Below are positions 55,505 to 64,000 of a DNA stretch of 64,000 nt, piece by piece. The notes beneath the pieces were generated by a model. The model was given only the letters and a program-made list of their open reading frames with translations, was not told where the DNA came from and ran no database searches. The position numbers and the translations under genes were made by a program. Positions within the stretch are counted from its first letter, which is position 1; each line of letters starts with the position of its first letter. Source of the stretch: JBGANR01 sp044222225 (GTDB lineage Bacteria; Actinomycetota; Actinomycetes; Mycobacteriales; Mycobacteriaceae). The stretch spans positions 81,732 to 145,731 of the forward strand of contig JBGANR010000011.1 of NCBI GenBank assembly GCA_044222225.1. The letters run 5' to 3'.

Positions 55505-58000
55505 CTAGTCGGCGTACCGAACCAGATCCAGCTCGGCCTTCTGGGCCAGGCCGGCATGGCGCGGCAGCACGCGCACCGCGAGCCCGAGCGTGCCGCCGGC
55601 GGGCGGCACCACGGTCGCGGCGAACACGCCGTCGCCTGCGGGAACCAGCTCGACGAACGCCGGGTCGGCGATGTCGTCACCGTCGCCGACGCGGCCGAGC
55701 GCCGCCTGCACGAGGACCTCGCCGTCGCCGAGGCCGGCCGTCTCCACCCGGGCCGAGACGATGACGCTGCCGTTGTCGACGGCCGACGTCACGTCGTACG
55801 CGCGCACCTGCGGCCAGGCCTTCGCGGCCCGCTCGCCGTACTCGGCCAACGCCCGCGACAGCGCGAAATCGTCGGCCGCGGCGGCCGCGGCGGCGATCGA
55901 CGCCGGCGCGTACAGCTGCTCGGTGTAGTCGGCGACCATCCGCGTGGCCTCGACCTTCGGGCCGAGCACCGACAGCGTGTGCCGCACCATCGACACCCAC
56001 TTGGCCGGCAGCTCACCGTCGTAGAACAGCGGCACGACGCTGCCCTCGAGCAGCTCGTAGAGCGCCGAGGCCTCGACGTCGTCGCGCCGGTGCTCGTCGG
56101 TGATGTCACCGGCGGACGGGATGGCCCAACCGTTCTCGCCGTCGGCCATCTCGTCCCACCAGCCGTCGAGGATGGAGAGGTTGAGGCCGCCGTTGAGCGC
56201 CGACTTCATGCCCGACGTGCCGCACGCCTCCATCGGACGCACCGGGTTGTTGAGCCAGACGTCGCAGCCCGTGTACAGGTGCCGCGCCATCGAGATGTCG
56301 TAGTCCGGCAGGAAGACGATCCGGTGGCGCACCTCCGGGTCGTCCGCGAACTGGACGATCTGGCGGATGAGGTCCTTGCCGCCGTCGTCGGCCGGGTGCG
56401 CCTTGCCCGCGACGATGAGCTGCACCGGACGCACCGGGTCGAGCAGCAGGCGCTTGAGCCGCTGCGGGTCGCGCACCATGAGCGTGAGCCGCTTGTAGGT
56501 GGCGGCGCGGCGGGCGAATCCGATGGTGAGCACGTTCGGGTCGAGGACGCTCTTGGTCCACTCCAGCTCGACGGGCCCGAAGCCGCGCGCGATGCCCGAC
56601 GCGTACGCCCGGCGCCGCACCTCCTCGATGAGCGAGGCGCGCAGCTCGCGCCGCACGGCCCAGATGTCGGCGTCCGGCACCTCGGAGAGGTAGGCGCGCC
56701 CGCCCGGGGCGAGCTGCGACCAGCGCGCCGACGACCAGGTGGGCCCGTGGACGCCGTTGGTCACGGCGCCGATCGGCACCTCGGGCGCGTCGAAGCCGCG
56801 CCACAGACCGCGGAACATCTCGCGGCTGACCTCGCCGTGCAGCTGCGAGACGCCGTTGCTGCGCTGGCTGAGCCGGAAGCCCATGTGGGCCATGTTGAAG
56901 ACGCCCGGGGTGTCCTCGGCGCCGAGCGCGAGGAGCTCGGCGGTCCGCAGGCCCGGGAACAGGATCGACTCGCCGTCGGCGTCGCCGAGGTAGGCGGCGA
57001 CGAGATCCGACGGGAAGCGGTCGATGCCGGCCGGCACGGGGGTGTGCGTCGTGAACACGCTCGACGCGCGGACGGCGCGCGTGGCGGTCGGGACGTCGAG
57101 GCCCTGCGAGACCAGCTCGCGCATCCGCTCCAGGCCGAGGAAGCCGGCGTGGCCCTCGTTCATGTGGTAGACGTTCGGCACGAAACCGCCCGCGTGCCGC
57201 GAGAACTCGCGCACGGCCCGGACGCCGCCGACGCCGAGCAGGATCTCCTGCCGGACGCGGTGCTGCTGGTCGCCGCCGTAGAGCCGGTCGGTGATGGGAC
57301 GCAGGTCCTCGTCGTTCTCCTCGATGTCGGTGTCGAGGAGCAGCAGCGGGATGCGTCCGACGCTCGCCACCCAGACGTGCGCGTGCAGCGTCCGGCCGCC
57401 GGGGAACGGCAGCGAGATGAGGACGGGCGCGTCGTCGTCCTTGAGCTGCCGCAGCGGCAGCGCACCGAAATCGCTGGTCGGGTAGCGCTCGAGCTGCCAG
57501 CCGTCGCGCGCGAGCGACTGGCGGAAGTAACCGTGCCGGTACAGCAGGCCGACGCCGACGAGCGGCAGGCCGAGATCCGACGCGGCCTTGAGGTGGTCGC
57601 CGGCGAGGATGCCGAGACCGCCGGAGTAGATGGGCAGCACCTCGGAGATGCCGAACTCCATGGAGAAGTAGGCGACGCCCCGCGGCACGGGCAGGCCCGC
57701 GGCGCGACGCGCCGAGACCCAGCTCGGCGCGGTGAGGTAGGCGTCGAGGTCGGCGCCGACGGCCTCCGCACGCGCCACGAAGGCCGGGTCGGCGGCCAGC
57801 GCGGCGAGCCGCGCCGGGTCCGCCTCGGCCAGCAGCCGCAGCGGATCGGCGTGCTCGGCCCACGCCGCGGGGTCGGCCGCGGCGAACAGGTCCTGCGTCG
57901 GCGGATGCCAGGCCCAACGCAGGTTGGCGGCCAGCCGCGTCAGCACGGTCAGCCCGGCGGGGATGGGGGCTCGGACGGTCAGTCGATGGAGCGCTTTCAC
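55505..58000 (-). CDS. glgP: Alpha-glucan (glycogen) phosphorylase
   Basis: A protein of about 831 residues of the short bacterial/archaeal phosphorylase type. NLRWAWHPPTQDLFAAADP opens the protein, SMEFGISEVLPIYSGGLG forms the active site, and EACGTSGMKSALNGGLNLS contains the PLP-binding lysine. It releases glucose 1-phosphate from glycogen. GTG 58000 (VKALHRLTVRAP) is preferred because mycobacterial homologues start there; a GTG at 58021 is possible. A terminator follows. Confidence 0.9.
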   Translation of the reverse strand: MKALHRLTVRAPIPAGLTVLTRLAANLRWAWHPPTQDLFAAADPAAWAEHADPLRLLAEADPARLAALAADPAFVARAEAVGADLDAYLTAPSWVSARRAAGLPVPRGVAYFSMEFGISEVLPIYSGGLGILAGDHLKAASDLGLPLVGVGLLYRHGYFRQSLARDGWQLERYPTSDFGALPLRQLKDDDAPVLISLPFPGGRTLHAHVWVASVGRIPLLLLDTDIEENDEDLRPITDRLYGGDQQHRVRQEILLGVGGVRAVREFSRHAGGFVPNVYHMNEGHAGFLGLERMRELVSQGLDVPTATRAVRASSVFTTHTPVPAGIDRFPSDLVAAYLGDADGESILFPGLRTAELLALGAEDTPGVFNMAHMGFRLSQRSNGVSQLHGEVSREMFRGLWRGFDAPEVPIGAVTNGVHGPTWSSARWSQLAPGGRAYLSEVPDADIWAVRRELRASLIEEVRRRAYASGIARGFGPVELEWTKSVLDPNVLTIGFARRAATYKRLTLMVRDPQRLKRLLLDPVRPVQLIVAGKAHPADDGGKDLIRQIVQFADDPEVRHRIVFLPDYDISMARHLYTGCDVWLNNPVRPMEACGTSGMKSALNGGLNLSILDGWWDEMADGENGWAIPSAGDITDEHRRDDVEASALYELLEGSVVPLFYDGELPAKWVSMVRHTLSVLGPKVEATRMVADYTEQLYAPASIAAAAAAADDFALSRALAEYGERAAKAWPQVRAYDVTSAVDNGSVIVSARVETAGLGDGEVLVQAALGRVGDGDDIADPAFVELVPAGDGVFAATVVPPAGGTLGLAVRVLPRHAGLAQKAELDLVRYAD

Positions 58001-58143
58001 AGGGCGCAATCGTAGGCGCACCGGCGCCCGGGCGCAGGTCGTGTGACAAGTCCGTCATCGCCCGCGCCCGAATCGTCGACGCGCGTCGCTTGAACGTTCA
58101 AGTCGAGGCCGGGCATACCGCGACACCCGGCCCCGCTCGATGT

Positions 58144-58626
58144 TCAGCCCGGCAGCACCGCTTCGATCGCCGCCAGCACGGCCGGATCGTCCGGTATCGT
58201 CCGCGGCCGGATCCGCGCGACGACCTCTCCGCCGGGCGCCAGCAGGAACTTCTCGAAGTTCCACTGCACGTCGCCGGCATCGCCCGCGGCGTCGGCCACC
58301 TGCGTCAACTCCTGGTAGGCGGGATGCGCGCCGGGGCCGTTGACCTCGATCTTCTCGGTCAGCGGGAAGGTCACGCCGTAGGTGACCGAGCAGAATTCGG
58401 CGATCTCCTCGGACGTGCCGGGCTCCTGCCCCATGAACTGGTTGCACGGCACGCCGAGCACCGAGAAGCCGCGGTCGGCATACGTCTTCTGCAGTTCCTC
58501 GAGGGTCTCGTACTGCGGCGTCAGCCCGCAGCGGCTGGCGACGTTGACGACGAGGACGGCGCGGTCGGACAGATCCGCCAGCGGCGAGCCGTCGAGGGCG
58601 GCGAAAGGGTGGTCGTAGAAGGTCAT
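58144..58626 (-). CDS. Glutathione peroxidase family protein
   Basis: A 160-residue thiol peroxidase. The peroxidatic C33 is in NVASRCGLTPQYE, and C61-N62-Q63 (VPCNQFMGQEPG) and W122-N123 (VQWNFEKFL) complete the tetrad. Because actinomycetes lack glutathione, thioredoxin is the likely reductant, with the resolving cysteine at about 79 (EFCSVTYG). It reduces hydroperoxides. It is divergent from the TetR gene. Confidence 0.9.
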   Translation of the reverse strand: MTFYDHPFAALDGSPLADLSDRAVLVVNVASRCGLTPQYETLEELQKTYADRGFSVLGVPCNQFMGQEPGTSEEIAEFCSVTYGVTFPLTEKIEVNGPGAHPAYQELTQVADAAGDAGDVQWNFEKFLLAPGGEVVARIRPRTIPDDPAVLAAIEAVLPG

Positions 58627-58692
58627 GCCCGGAACCCTATGCCGGGGCACCGACAGAACGCCGATCCCCGTCGCCCGGCGGCACACCGTTGC

Positions 58693-58708
58693 GAGTGAGC
58701 GCTCACTC
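58693..58708. promoter_or_regulatory. Operator of the TetR/ABC operon
   Basis: GAGTGAGCGCTCACTC is a perfect 16-bp palindrome, GTGAGC being typical of TetR/AcrR-type sites in actinomycetes. It ends 4 bases before a -10 (TATCCT, 58712-58717) and about 16 before the TetR GTG start. Confidence 0.8.
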
Positions 58709-58724
58709 AACTATCCTCGACGCC

Positions 58725-59381
58725 GTGCCACCCACTCCGCGCGAACGCTGGTCCGGACCGATCGGTCCTGATCCGGCCCTGCTGGTGAGCAGCCGGCGGC
58801 CGGACAGGCCGCCGGCCCCGCAGCGCGCCTCGCCGATGTCTCCCGACGCCCGTCGGCAGTCGCTGGTTCAGGCCACCCGCCGAGCGATCGCCGAACTCGG
58901 CACCGTCCCGACCACCCGGCAGATCGCCGACGCGGCGGGCGTCGCGGAGGGCACGATCTTCCGGGTCTTCCCCACCAAAGAGGCCCTGCTCGAGGCCGTC
59001 ACCGCCGATCTCTTCGATCCGGCGCCACTGTTCGCCGCGCTCTCCGGCATCGATTCGGGCCTCCCCCTGCGCGAGCGGCTCTACGAACTCGTGGCGATCC
59101 TGCAGCGCCGCTTCACGGAGATCTTCGAGGTGATGAGCGCGCTCGGCCTCGTGGCACCGCCGCCCGACGCCCATCGCGGACCGCCGAAGGACGCCGCTCT
59201 CCTGCCCGCCTTCGTCGCCGTCATCGGGGACGACGCGGCGTCTCTCACCGTCCCCGCGGAGGAGGCGATCCGGGTCATCCGGCTCCTCACCTTCTCCGGC
59301 AGCCACCCCCGGATAACTCATGGACACGTCCTGACTCCCGAACGTATCGTCGACGTTCTGCTCGACGGTCTCCTCGGCTGA
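58725..59381 (+). CDS. TetR-family regulator
   Basis: A 218-residue protein. A Pro/Arg-rich N terminus of about 37 residues precedes the TetR HTH (QSLVQATRRAIAELGTVPTT, RQIADAAGVAEGTIFRVFPT). The GTG at 58725 lies 7 bases after TATCCT with no ribosome site, so a leaderless mRNA is likely; an upstream start at 58689 would read through the operator. It precedes two ABC exporter half-transporter genes and probably represses the operon until a substrate binds. Confidence 0.85.
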   Translation: MPPTPRERWSGPIGPDPALLVSSRRPDRPPAPQRASPMSPDARRQSLVQATRRAIAELGTVPTTRQIADAAGVAEGTIFRVFPTKEALLEAVTADLFDPAPLFAALSGIDSGLPLRERLYELVAILQRRFTEIFEVMSALGLVAPPPDAHRGPPKDAALLPAFVAVIGDDAASLTVPAEEAIRVIRLLTFSGSHPRITHGHVLTPERIVDVLLDGLLG

Positions 59382-59433
59382 GCCGCCGGCCGGCCCGCCG
59401 CCTCATCACACCCCCAGCGAGGAGAACCCTCCC

Positions 59434-61164
59434 GTGCTCTGGCAACTCATCCGCACCACACTGGCGCCCTATCGGACGTGGGTCGCCCTCGTCCTCGTGT
59501 TCCAATTCGTCAGCACCGTCAGCAACCTGTTCCTGCCTTCGCTGTTCGCGCACATCGTCGACGAGGGCGTCGTCCTCGCCGACACCGGCGCGGTCTGGAG
59601 CAACGGCGGCGCGATGCTGGGCGTCTCACTGCTGCAGATCGGCGCCCAGGGCGTCGCCACCTACTACGCGGCCCGCACCGGCGCCGCCTTCGGCCACGAC
59701 GCCCGCAAGTCCCTGTTCCACACCGTCGGCGGATTCTCGCAGCGCGAGGTCAACCGCTTCGGCGCCGCGTCGCTCATCACGCGCACGACCAACGACGTCC
59801 AGCAGGTGCAGCTCATCGTCGTCATGGGCCTGACGTTCGCCGCGATGGCGCCGATCATGGCTGTCGGCGGCATCATCATGGCGCTGCGCGAGGACGTCGG
59901 GCTGTCCTGGCTCGTCGCCGTCGCGGTGCCCGTGCTCGGCATCGTCATGGCCTACGTCATCGCCAACATGGTGCCCGGTTTCCGCGCCATGCAGCGGTAT
60001 CTCGACGTCGTCAACCGTGTGCTGCGCGAGCAGCTCACCGGCGTCCGGACGATCCGCGCGTTCGTCCGCGAGGACGTCGAGTCGCAGCGCTTCAAGGCCG
60101 CCAACGACGACCTGACCAACGCCGGCATCCGCGTGATGCGGCTCATGGCGATCATGTTCCCCGTCGTCGGCGTCGTCATGAACGTCTCGACGGTCGCGGT
60201 CTGGTGGTTCGGCGGGCATCGCATCGCCGACGGCTCGATGCAGATCGGCGCCGTCACCGCGTACATGAGCTACCTCATGCAGATCCTCATGTCGATCATG
60301 ATGGCGACGTTCGTCGTCATGATGGTGCCGCGGGCCGCGGTCTCCGCCGAGCGGATCTCCGAGGTGCTGGACACCGAGCCGTCCGTCGGGCCGCCCGCGC
60401 ACCCCGCGCCGGTCGAGGAGATCCGCGGCGAGATCACCTTCGACGACGTCGGCCTCACCTATCCGGGCGCCGAGGCGCCGGTGCTCTCCGACGTCTCGTT
60501 CACCCTCCGGCCCGGTGAGACGCTCGCCGTCATCGGCGCCACCGGATCGGGCAAGACGACCCTGATCTCCCTCATCGCCCGGCTCTTCGACGCCACCGCG
60601 GGCAGCGTCCGCATCGACGGTCACGACATCCGCGACCTGCGCCCCGAAGCACTGTGGGGACATGTCGGGATCGTGCCGCAGCGGGCGTACCTGTTCACCG
60701 GCACCGTGGCCGAGAACCTCCGCTACGGCCGGCCCGACGCGTCCGACGACGAGCTGTGGGAGGCACTGCGGATCGCGCAGGCCGAGGACTTCGTCACCGC
60801 CCAGGGCGGCCTCGACTCGCCGATCACCCAGGGCGGATCCAACGTCTCCGGCGGCCAGCGGCAGCGGCTGTGCATCGCGCGGGCGCTCGTCGCCAAGCCC
60901 TCGATCTACCTCTTCGACGACAGCTTCTCCGCCCTCGACCTCGCCACCGACGCCGCCCTGCGCGCCGCACTGGCCCCCATCGTGACCGACGCCTCCGTGG
61001 TGATCGTCGCGCAGCGGGTCTCCACCATCGAGCACGCCGACCGCATCCTCGTCCTCGACGACGGCCGTGTCGTCGGCCTCGCGCCGCACGACGAACTGCT
61101 GCTCACCTGTCCCACCTACCGAGAGATCGCCGACTCGCAGAATCGGCAGGAGGCCGCAGCATGA
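59434..61164 (+). CDS. ABC exporter half-transporter (first partner)
   Basis: A 576-residue protein: six-helix transmembrane domain (1-about 320), then an ATPase with Walker A IGATGSGKTTLI near 367-378, signature NVSGGQRQR near 470 and Walker B-like YLFDDSFSALDLATD. The Asp after the Walker B (canonically Glu) reads D, as in asymmetric heterodimeric exporters where one site is degenerate. GTG start behind GAGGAG. It is coupled to the second partner by ATGA. Likely drug or lipid efflux; substrate unknown. Confidence 0.9.
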   Translation: MLWQLIRTTLAPYRTWVALVLVFQFVSTVSNLFLPSLFAHIVDEGVVLADTGAVWSNGGAMLGVSLLQIGAQGVATYYAARTGAAFGHDARKSLFHTVGGFSQREVNRFGAASLITRTTNDVQQVQLIVVMGLTFAAMAPIMAVGGIIMALREDVGLSWLVAVAVPVLGIVMAYVIANMVPGFRAMQRYLDVVNRVLREQLTGVRTIRAFVREDVESQRFKAANDDLTNAGIRVMRLMAIMFPVVGVVMNVSTVAVWWFGGHRIADGSMQIGAVTAYMSYLMQILMSIMMATFVVMMVPRAAVSAERISEVLDTEPSVGPPAHPAPVEEIRGEITFDDVGLTYPGAEAPVLSDVSFTLRPGETLAVIGATGSGKTTLISLIARLFDATAGSVRIDGHDIRDLRPEALWGHVGIVPQRAYLFTGTVAENLRYGRPDASDDELWEALRIAQAEDFVTAQGGLDSPITQGGSNVSGGQRQRLCIARALVAKPSIYLFDDSFSALDLATDAALRAALAPIVTDASVVIVAQRVSTIEHADRILVLDDGRVVGLAPHDELLLTCPTYREIADSQNRQEAAA

Positions 61165-62984
61165 CCCGTCCCGGAGGGGGCTTCGGCCCCGGCGCCGTCC
61201 CGCCCGGCCAGAAGCCCCTCGATTTCAAGGCGACGATCCGCCGGCTCGTCCGGCTGCTCGGTGCCGAACCGGCGACGATGGTCGTCGTCCTCATCCTGTC
61301 GGTCGTCTCCGTCGCGCTCGGCGTCGTCGGACCGAAGATCATCGGTCACGCCGTCGACGAGATCACCGACGGCCTCCTCGCCTCGCTGCGGCAGCAGGGC
61401 GCCATCGATTTCGACGCCGTCGGCCGCATCCTGCTCAGCGCGCTCGCCGTGTACGTCGCCTCCGGCCTGCTCATGTGGGTGCAGGCGTACCTGCTGGCGG
61501 GCGTCGTCCAACGCGCGATGCGCACGCTGCGCACCCGGGTCGAGGAGAAGATCCACGCGCTGCCCATCTCGTACGTCGACTCGCAGCCGCGCGGCGAGCT
61601 GCTCTCGCGCGTCACCAACGACATCGACAACGTGGGCCAGTCCCTCACCCAGACGATGAGCCAGCTGCTCGTCAACGGGCTCACCGTCATCGGCGTCTTC
61701 GTCATGATGCTCGTCGTCTCGCCGCTGCTGACGCTCGTCGCGATGGTGACGATCCCGCTGACCGTCATCATCACCGGCGCCGTCATGAAGCGCAGCCAGA
61801 AGCAGTTCATCGCCCAGTGGCAGCACACCGGCGCACTCAACGCGCAGGTCGAGGAGACCTTCTCCGGGCACGAGCTCGTCACGGTCTTCGGCCGCCGCCG
61901 CGAGGTCGCGCAGCGCTTCGACACCCACAACGACGCCCTCACCGACGCCGCCTTCGGCGCCCAGTTCGCGTCCGGGCTGATCATGCCGATCAACATGTTC
62001 ATCGGCAATCTGCAGTACGTCGTGGTCTGCGTCGTCGGCGCGCTGCGGGTGGGCTCGGGCTCGATGACGCTCGGCGACGTCGTCGCGTTCATCCAGTACA
62101 CGCGGCAGTTCACGATGCCGCTCACCCAGTTGGCGACGATGGCCAATCAGGTGCAATCGGGCGTCGCATCCGCGGAGCGCGTCTTCGAGGTGCTCGACGC
62201 GCCCGAGCAGTCGCCCGAGGAGAACGGCGCGCTGCCCACGCCGACGCACGGCCGGGTGGAGTTCCGGGGCGTCGACTTCGGCTACTCCCCCGAGACGCGG
62301 CTCATCGAACAGCTCGACCTCGTCGCCGAGCCGGGCCAGACGGTGGCGATCGTCGGACCCACCGGTGCGGGCAAGACGACGCTGGTCAACCTGCTCATGC
62401 GCTTCTACGAGCTCGACGGCGGCGCGATCGACCTGGACGGCCGGAACATCGCGGACGTGCCGCGCGGCGAACTGCGTTCGCGGATGGGCATGGTGCTGCA
62501 GGACGCGTGGCTGTTCGAGGGCACCATCGCCGAGAACATCCGCTACGGCCAGCCCGACGCGTCGGACGACGAACTGCTGACGGCCGCCCGCGCCACCTTC
62601 GTCGACCGCTTCGTCCGCTCTCTGCCGGACGGCTACGAGACGGTGCTCGACGACGGCGCCGGCGCCCTGTCCACCGGCGAGCGCCAGCTGGTCACCATCG
62701 CGCGCGCCTTCCTGGCCGATCCGGCCATCCTCATCCTCGACGAGGCGACGAGCTCGGTCGACACCCGCACCGAACTGCTCGTCCAGCAGGCCACCGCGCG
62801 ATTGCGCGACGACCGCACCAGCTTCGTCATCGCTCACCGCCTGTCGACCATCCGGAACGCCGACCGCATCGTGGTGATGGAGGACGGACGGATCGTCGAA
62901 CAGGGCACCCACGAGGGGCTGCTCGAGGCGGCCGGTGCGTACGCGAGGCTGTACGACGCGCAGTTCAAGGCACTCGTGGAGTGA
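61161..62984 (+). CDS. ABC exporter half-transporter (second partner)
   Basis: A 607-residue protein: an extended N terminus (GGGFGPGAVPPGQKPLDFKA), six transmembrane helices, and an ATPase with Walker A IVGPTGAGKTTLV near 396-408, signature ALSTGERQL near 502 and Walker B ILILDEATSSVDTRTE with the catalytic Glu present. So this partner supplies the intact Walker B while the first has Asp, matching heterodimeric exporters of the TM287/288 type. It follows TetR and its partner in one operon. Confidence 0.9.
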   Translation: MTRPGGGFGPGAVPPGQKPLDFKATIRRLVRLLGAEPATMVVVLILSVVSVALGVVGPKIIGHAVDEITDGLLASLRQQGAIDFDAVGRILLSALAVYVASGLLMWVQAYLLAGVVQRAMRTLRTRVEEKIHALPISYVDSQPRGELLSRVTNDIDNVGQSLTQTMSQLLVNGLTVIGVFVMMLVVSPLLTLVAMVTIPLTVIITGAVMKRSQKQFIAQWQHTGALNAQVEETFSGHELVTVFGRRREVAQRFDTHNDALTDAAFGAQFASGLIMPINMFIGNLQYVVVCVVGALRVGSGSMTLGDVVAFIQYTRQFTMPLTQLATMANQVQSGVASAERVFEVLDAPEQSPEENGALPTPTHGRVEFRGVDFGYSPETRLIEQLDLVAEPGQTVAIVGPTGAGKTTLVNLLMRFYELDGGAIDLDGRNIADVPRGELRSRMGMVLQDAWLFEGTIAENIRYGQPDASDDELLTAARATFVDRFVRSLPDGYETVLDDGAGALSTGERQLVTIARAFLADPAILILDEATSSVDTRTELLVQQATARLRDDRTSFVIAHRLSTIRNADRIVVMEDGRIVEQGTHEGLLEAAGAYARLYDAQFKALVE

Positions 62985-63055
62985 ACGCGGGAGACTTCGG
63001 CGCGGCCTGATACAAAACATTCCGTCCTCGCGGGCGGGACGGGACACTTCTGGCC

Positions 63056-64000
63056 ATGACGGAGGTGCGGACAACAGCGGTACGGTCACCTCTCGATCTC
63101 CTGCGCTCTGCGCGACCGGGGGTCTCCGTGCGATCTGGACGACCGGGGGTCTTCCGGGTCGACGAGACCACACCGGCGGGGCGGATCATGCAGCATCTGC
63201 GACGTGGGGGACCGGCGACGCGCACGATGCTCGCCGATTTCACGGGCCTGTCGGCGTCGACGGTCAACCGGGCGGTGACGTCGTTGCTCGAGCACGGGTT
63301 GCTGCGCGACCGCCCCGATCTCGCTCCGCGGGGACGGGTGGGACGGCCGCACGTGCCGGTGGAGGTGGACACCGAACGGGGTTTCCTCGCCGGTATCCAT
63401 CTGGGGGAGCGGGAGACCCGGGTGGTTTCCGGCGACCTGCTCGGACGGGAACTGCACCGGACGACCTTCGCGACACCGGCGTCGGTGTTCGACGTCTTCG
63501 CCGCGATCGGTGCGGCGCTGCGGGTGCACGAGTCCCACCAGCGAGGCAGGCAGCCGCTGTGGGCAGGGCTCGCGGTGGGTGGTCTGTACGACGAGCACCG
63601 AGGGGCGCTCGACCACCCGCGACTGGGCTGGTGCGAAGCGCCCGTGGACGTGTTGTTCCGGGCGATCGTGCCCACGCCGTACACGGTCGTTCCGTACGTG
63701 GAGGCGGTCGCGGAGGTCGAATACCGCCGGTGCGAGAGCGCCTTCCGGCGACGACCCGAGAGCTGGCTGTATCTGTGTGCGGAGGAATCGATCTCGATGG
63801 CGTGGCTCGTGGACGGCCTCGCACGGTCCTCGGCCGACGACATCGAATCGTTCTGTGCTGTACTCGAACCGGGGAGTGCCGATGGCACCGACCCGTCGCC
63901 GAACCAGGCGGTGATCCTCGGCCGTGCGGTCGCGCTGGTGCGCGACGTCGTCAATCCCGACGTGGTGACCGTCGGTGGTGAGCTGTTCACCCGACATGGA
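63056..64000 (+). CDS. ROK-family transcriptional regulator, 3' end beyond window
   Basis: 315 residues are visible. The N terminus has a MarR-like winged helix (AGRIMQHLRRGGPATRTML, ADFTGLSASTVNRAVTSLLE) followed by a ROK-type domain (GRPHVPVEVDTERGFLAGIH, LWAGLAVGGLYDEHRGALDHP, ending at TVGGELFTRHG). ROK regulators sense sugars; the usual ExGH zinc motif is not seen in this part and the pattern is degenerate. A possible -10 (TACAAA) is at 63011-63016. ATG 63056 lacks a clear ribosome site. Confidence 0.75.
   Translation, partial: MTEVRTTAVRSPLDLLRSARPGVSVRSGRPGVFRVDETTPAGRIMQHLRRGGPATRTMLADFTGLSASTVNRAVTSLLEHGLLRDRPDLAPRGRVGRPHVPVEVDTERGFLAGIHLGERETRVVSGDLLGRELHRTTFATPASVFDVFAAIGAALRVHESHQRGRQPLWAGLAVGGLYDEHRGALDHPRLGWCEAPVDVLFRAIVPTPYTVVPYVEAVAEVEYRRCESAFRRRPESWLYLCAEESISMAWLVDGLARSSADDIESFCAVLEPGSADGTDPSPNQAVILGRAVALVRDVVNPDVVTVGGELFTRHG

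Noticed and set aside
53708..58015. Open frame of 1435 codons on the plus strand opposite mmsA and glgP
   Set aside because: It is the antisense shadow of GC-rich coding sequence; the protein is Arg/Gly/Asp-rich without motifs, and the opposite strand encodes clear enzymes.
58144..58626. Selenocysteine or glutathione-dependent peroxidase
   Set aside because: The active-site codon is an ordinary cysteine, and mycothiol producers normally lack glutathione.

Overview
This window is a high-GC chromosome segment from an actinobacterium, most likely of the order Mycobacteriales (Gordonia/Tsukamurella-like; the genus cannot be fixed from sequence alone). Evidence includes a mycothiol S-conjugate amidase (Mca), an MmpL-type RND transporter, a DUF222/HNH protein of the 13E12 type, a SOS box of the GAAC-N4-GTTC type, several probably leaderless GTG starts, and gene order. 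As I remember M. tuberculosis H37Rv, the core genes here (DUF255 protein, small membrane protein, mca, DUF4307 protein, greA, metB, cbs, SGNH hydrolase) have the same order and relative strands as Rv1084, Rv1083, Rv1082, Rv1081c, Rv1080c, Rv1079, Rv1077 and Rv1075c. Two blocks of extra DNA interrupt this backbone, at about 4.9-12.8 kb and about 16-38 kb.

Layout. 0-1 kb: a DAHP synthase gene on the minus strand, cut by the window edge, preceded by an aromatic-codon leader peptide and an intrinsic terminator (attenuation). 1-2.7 kb: a DJ-1/PfpI protein and MarR regulator with two palindromic operators, then an MNT antitoxin whose HEPN toxin partner is broken. 2.7-4.7 kb: DUF255 protein. 4.9-12.8 kb: accessory block holding a zinc-ribbon/YbjQ pair, MazG with a GIY-YIG/DUF2075 helicase broken by two frameshifts, LexA-controlled dinB, an AAA ATPase behind three tandem repeats, a shortened Uma2-type protein, and a small-protein/HEPN/Nudix cassette. 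12.8-19.5 kb: core genes (Rv1083-like, mca, DUF4307, queuosine-precursor transporter, greA, pyruvate carboxylase).

19.6-32.4 kb is the most interesting part, a probable phage-defence island. It has a SNF2-type helicase with a DUF3883 tail, a DUF1156 DNA methyltransferase, a DUF499 ATPase with a HEPN-like N terminus, and an unrecognised 587-residue coiled-coil protein, with a HicAB module and an XRE regulator alongside. The three large genes have related CACAC-N4-GTGTG palindromes just upstream, which suggests one regulator controls the whole set. The methyltransferase gene carries a perfect in-frame 57-bp tandem duplication.

32.5-64 kb is mostly metabolic: DUF222/HNH; an aldehyde dehydrogenase/DUF779/GAF-regulator set; threonine deaminase, cystathionine gamma-synthase and cystathionine beta-synthase; SGNH hydrolase; BI-1 membrane protein; MmpL/TetR; a DUF5995 secreted protein with a 48-bp duplication over its start codon; a tRNA with anticodon UAA but a short variable loop; acyl-CoA and 3-hydroxyisobutyrate dehydrogenases; a PucR regulator upstream of methylmalonate/malonate semialdehyde dehydrogenase and an omega-aminotransferase; glycogen phosphorylase; a glutathione-peroxidase family protein; a TetR/two-ABC-exporter operon; and a partial ROK regulator. 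I saw no transposase, CRISPR array, rRNA or prophage structural gene.
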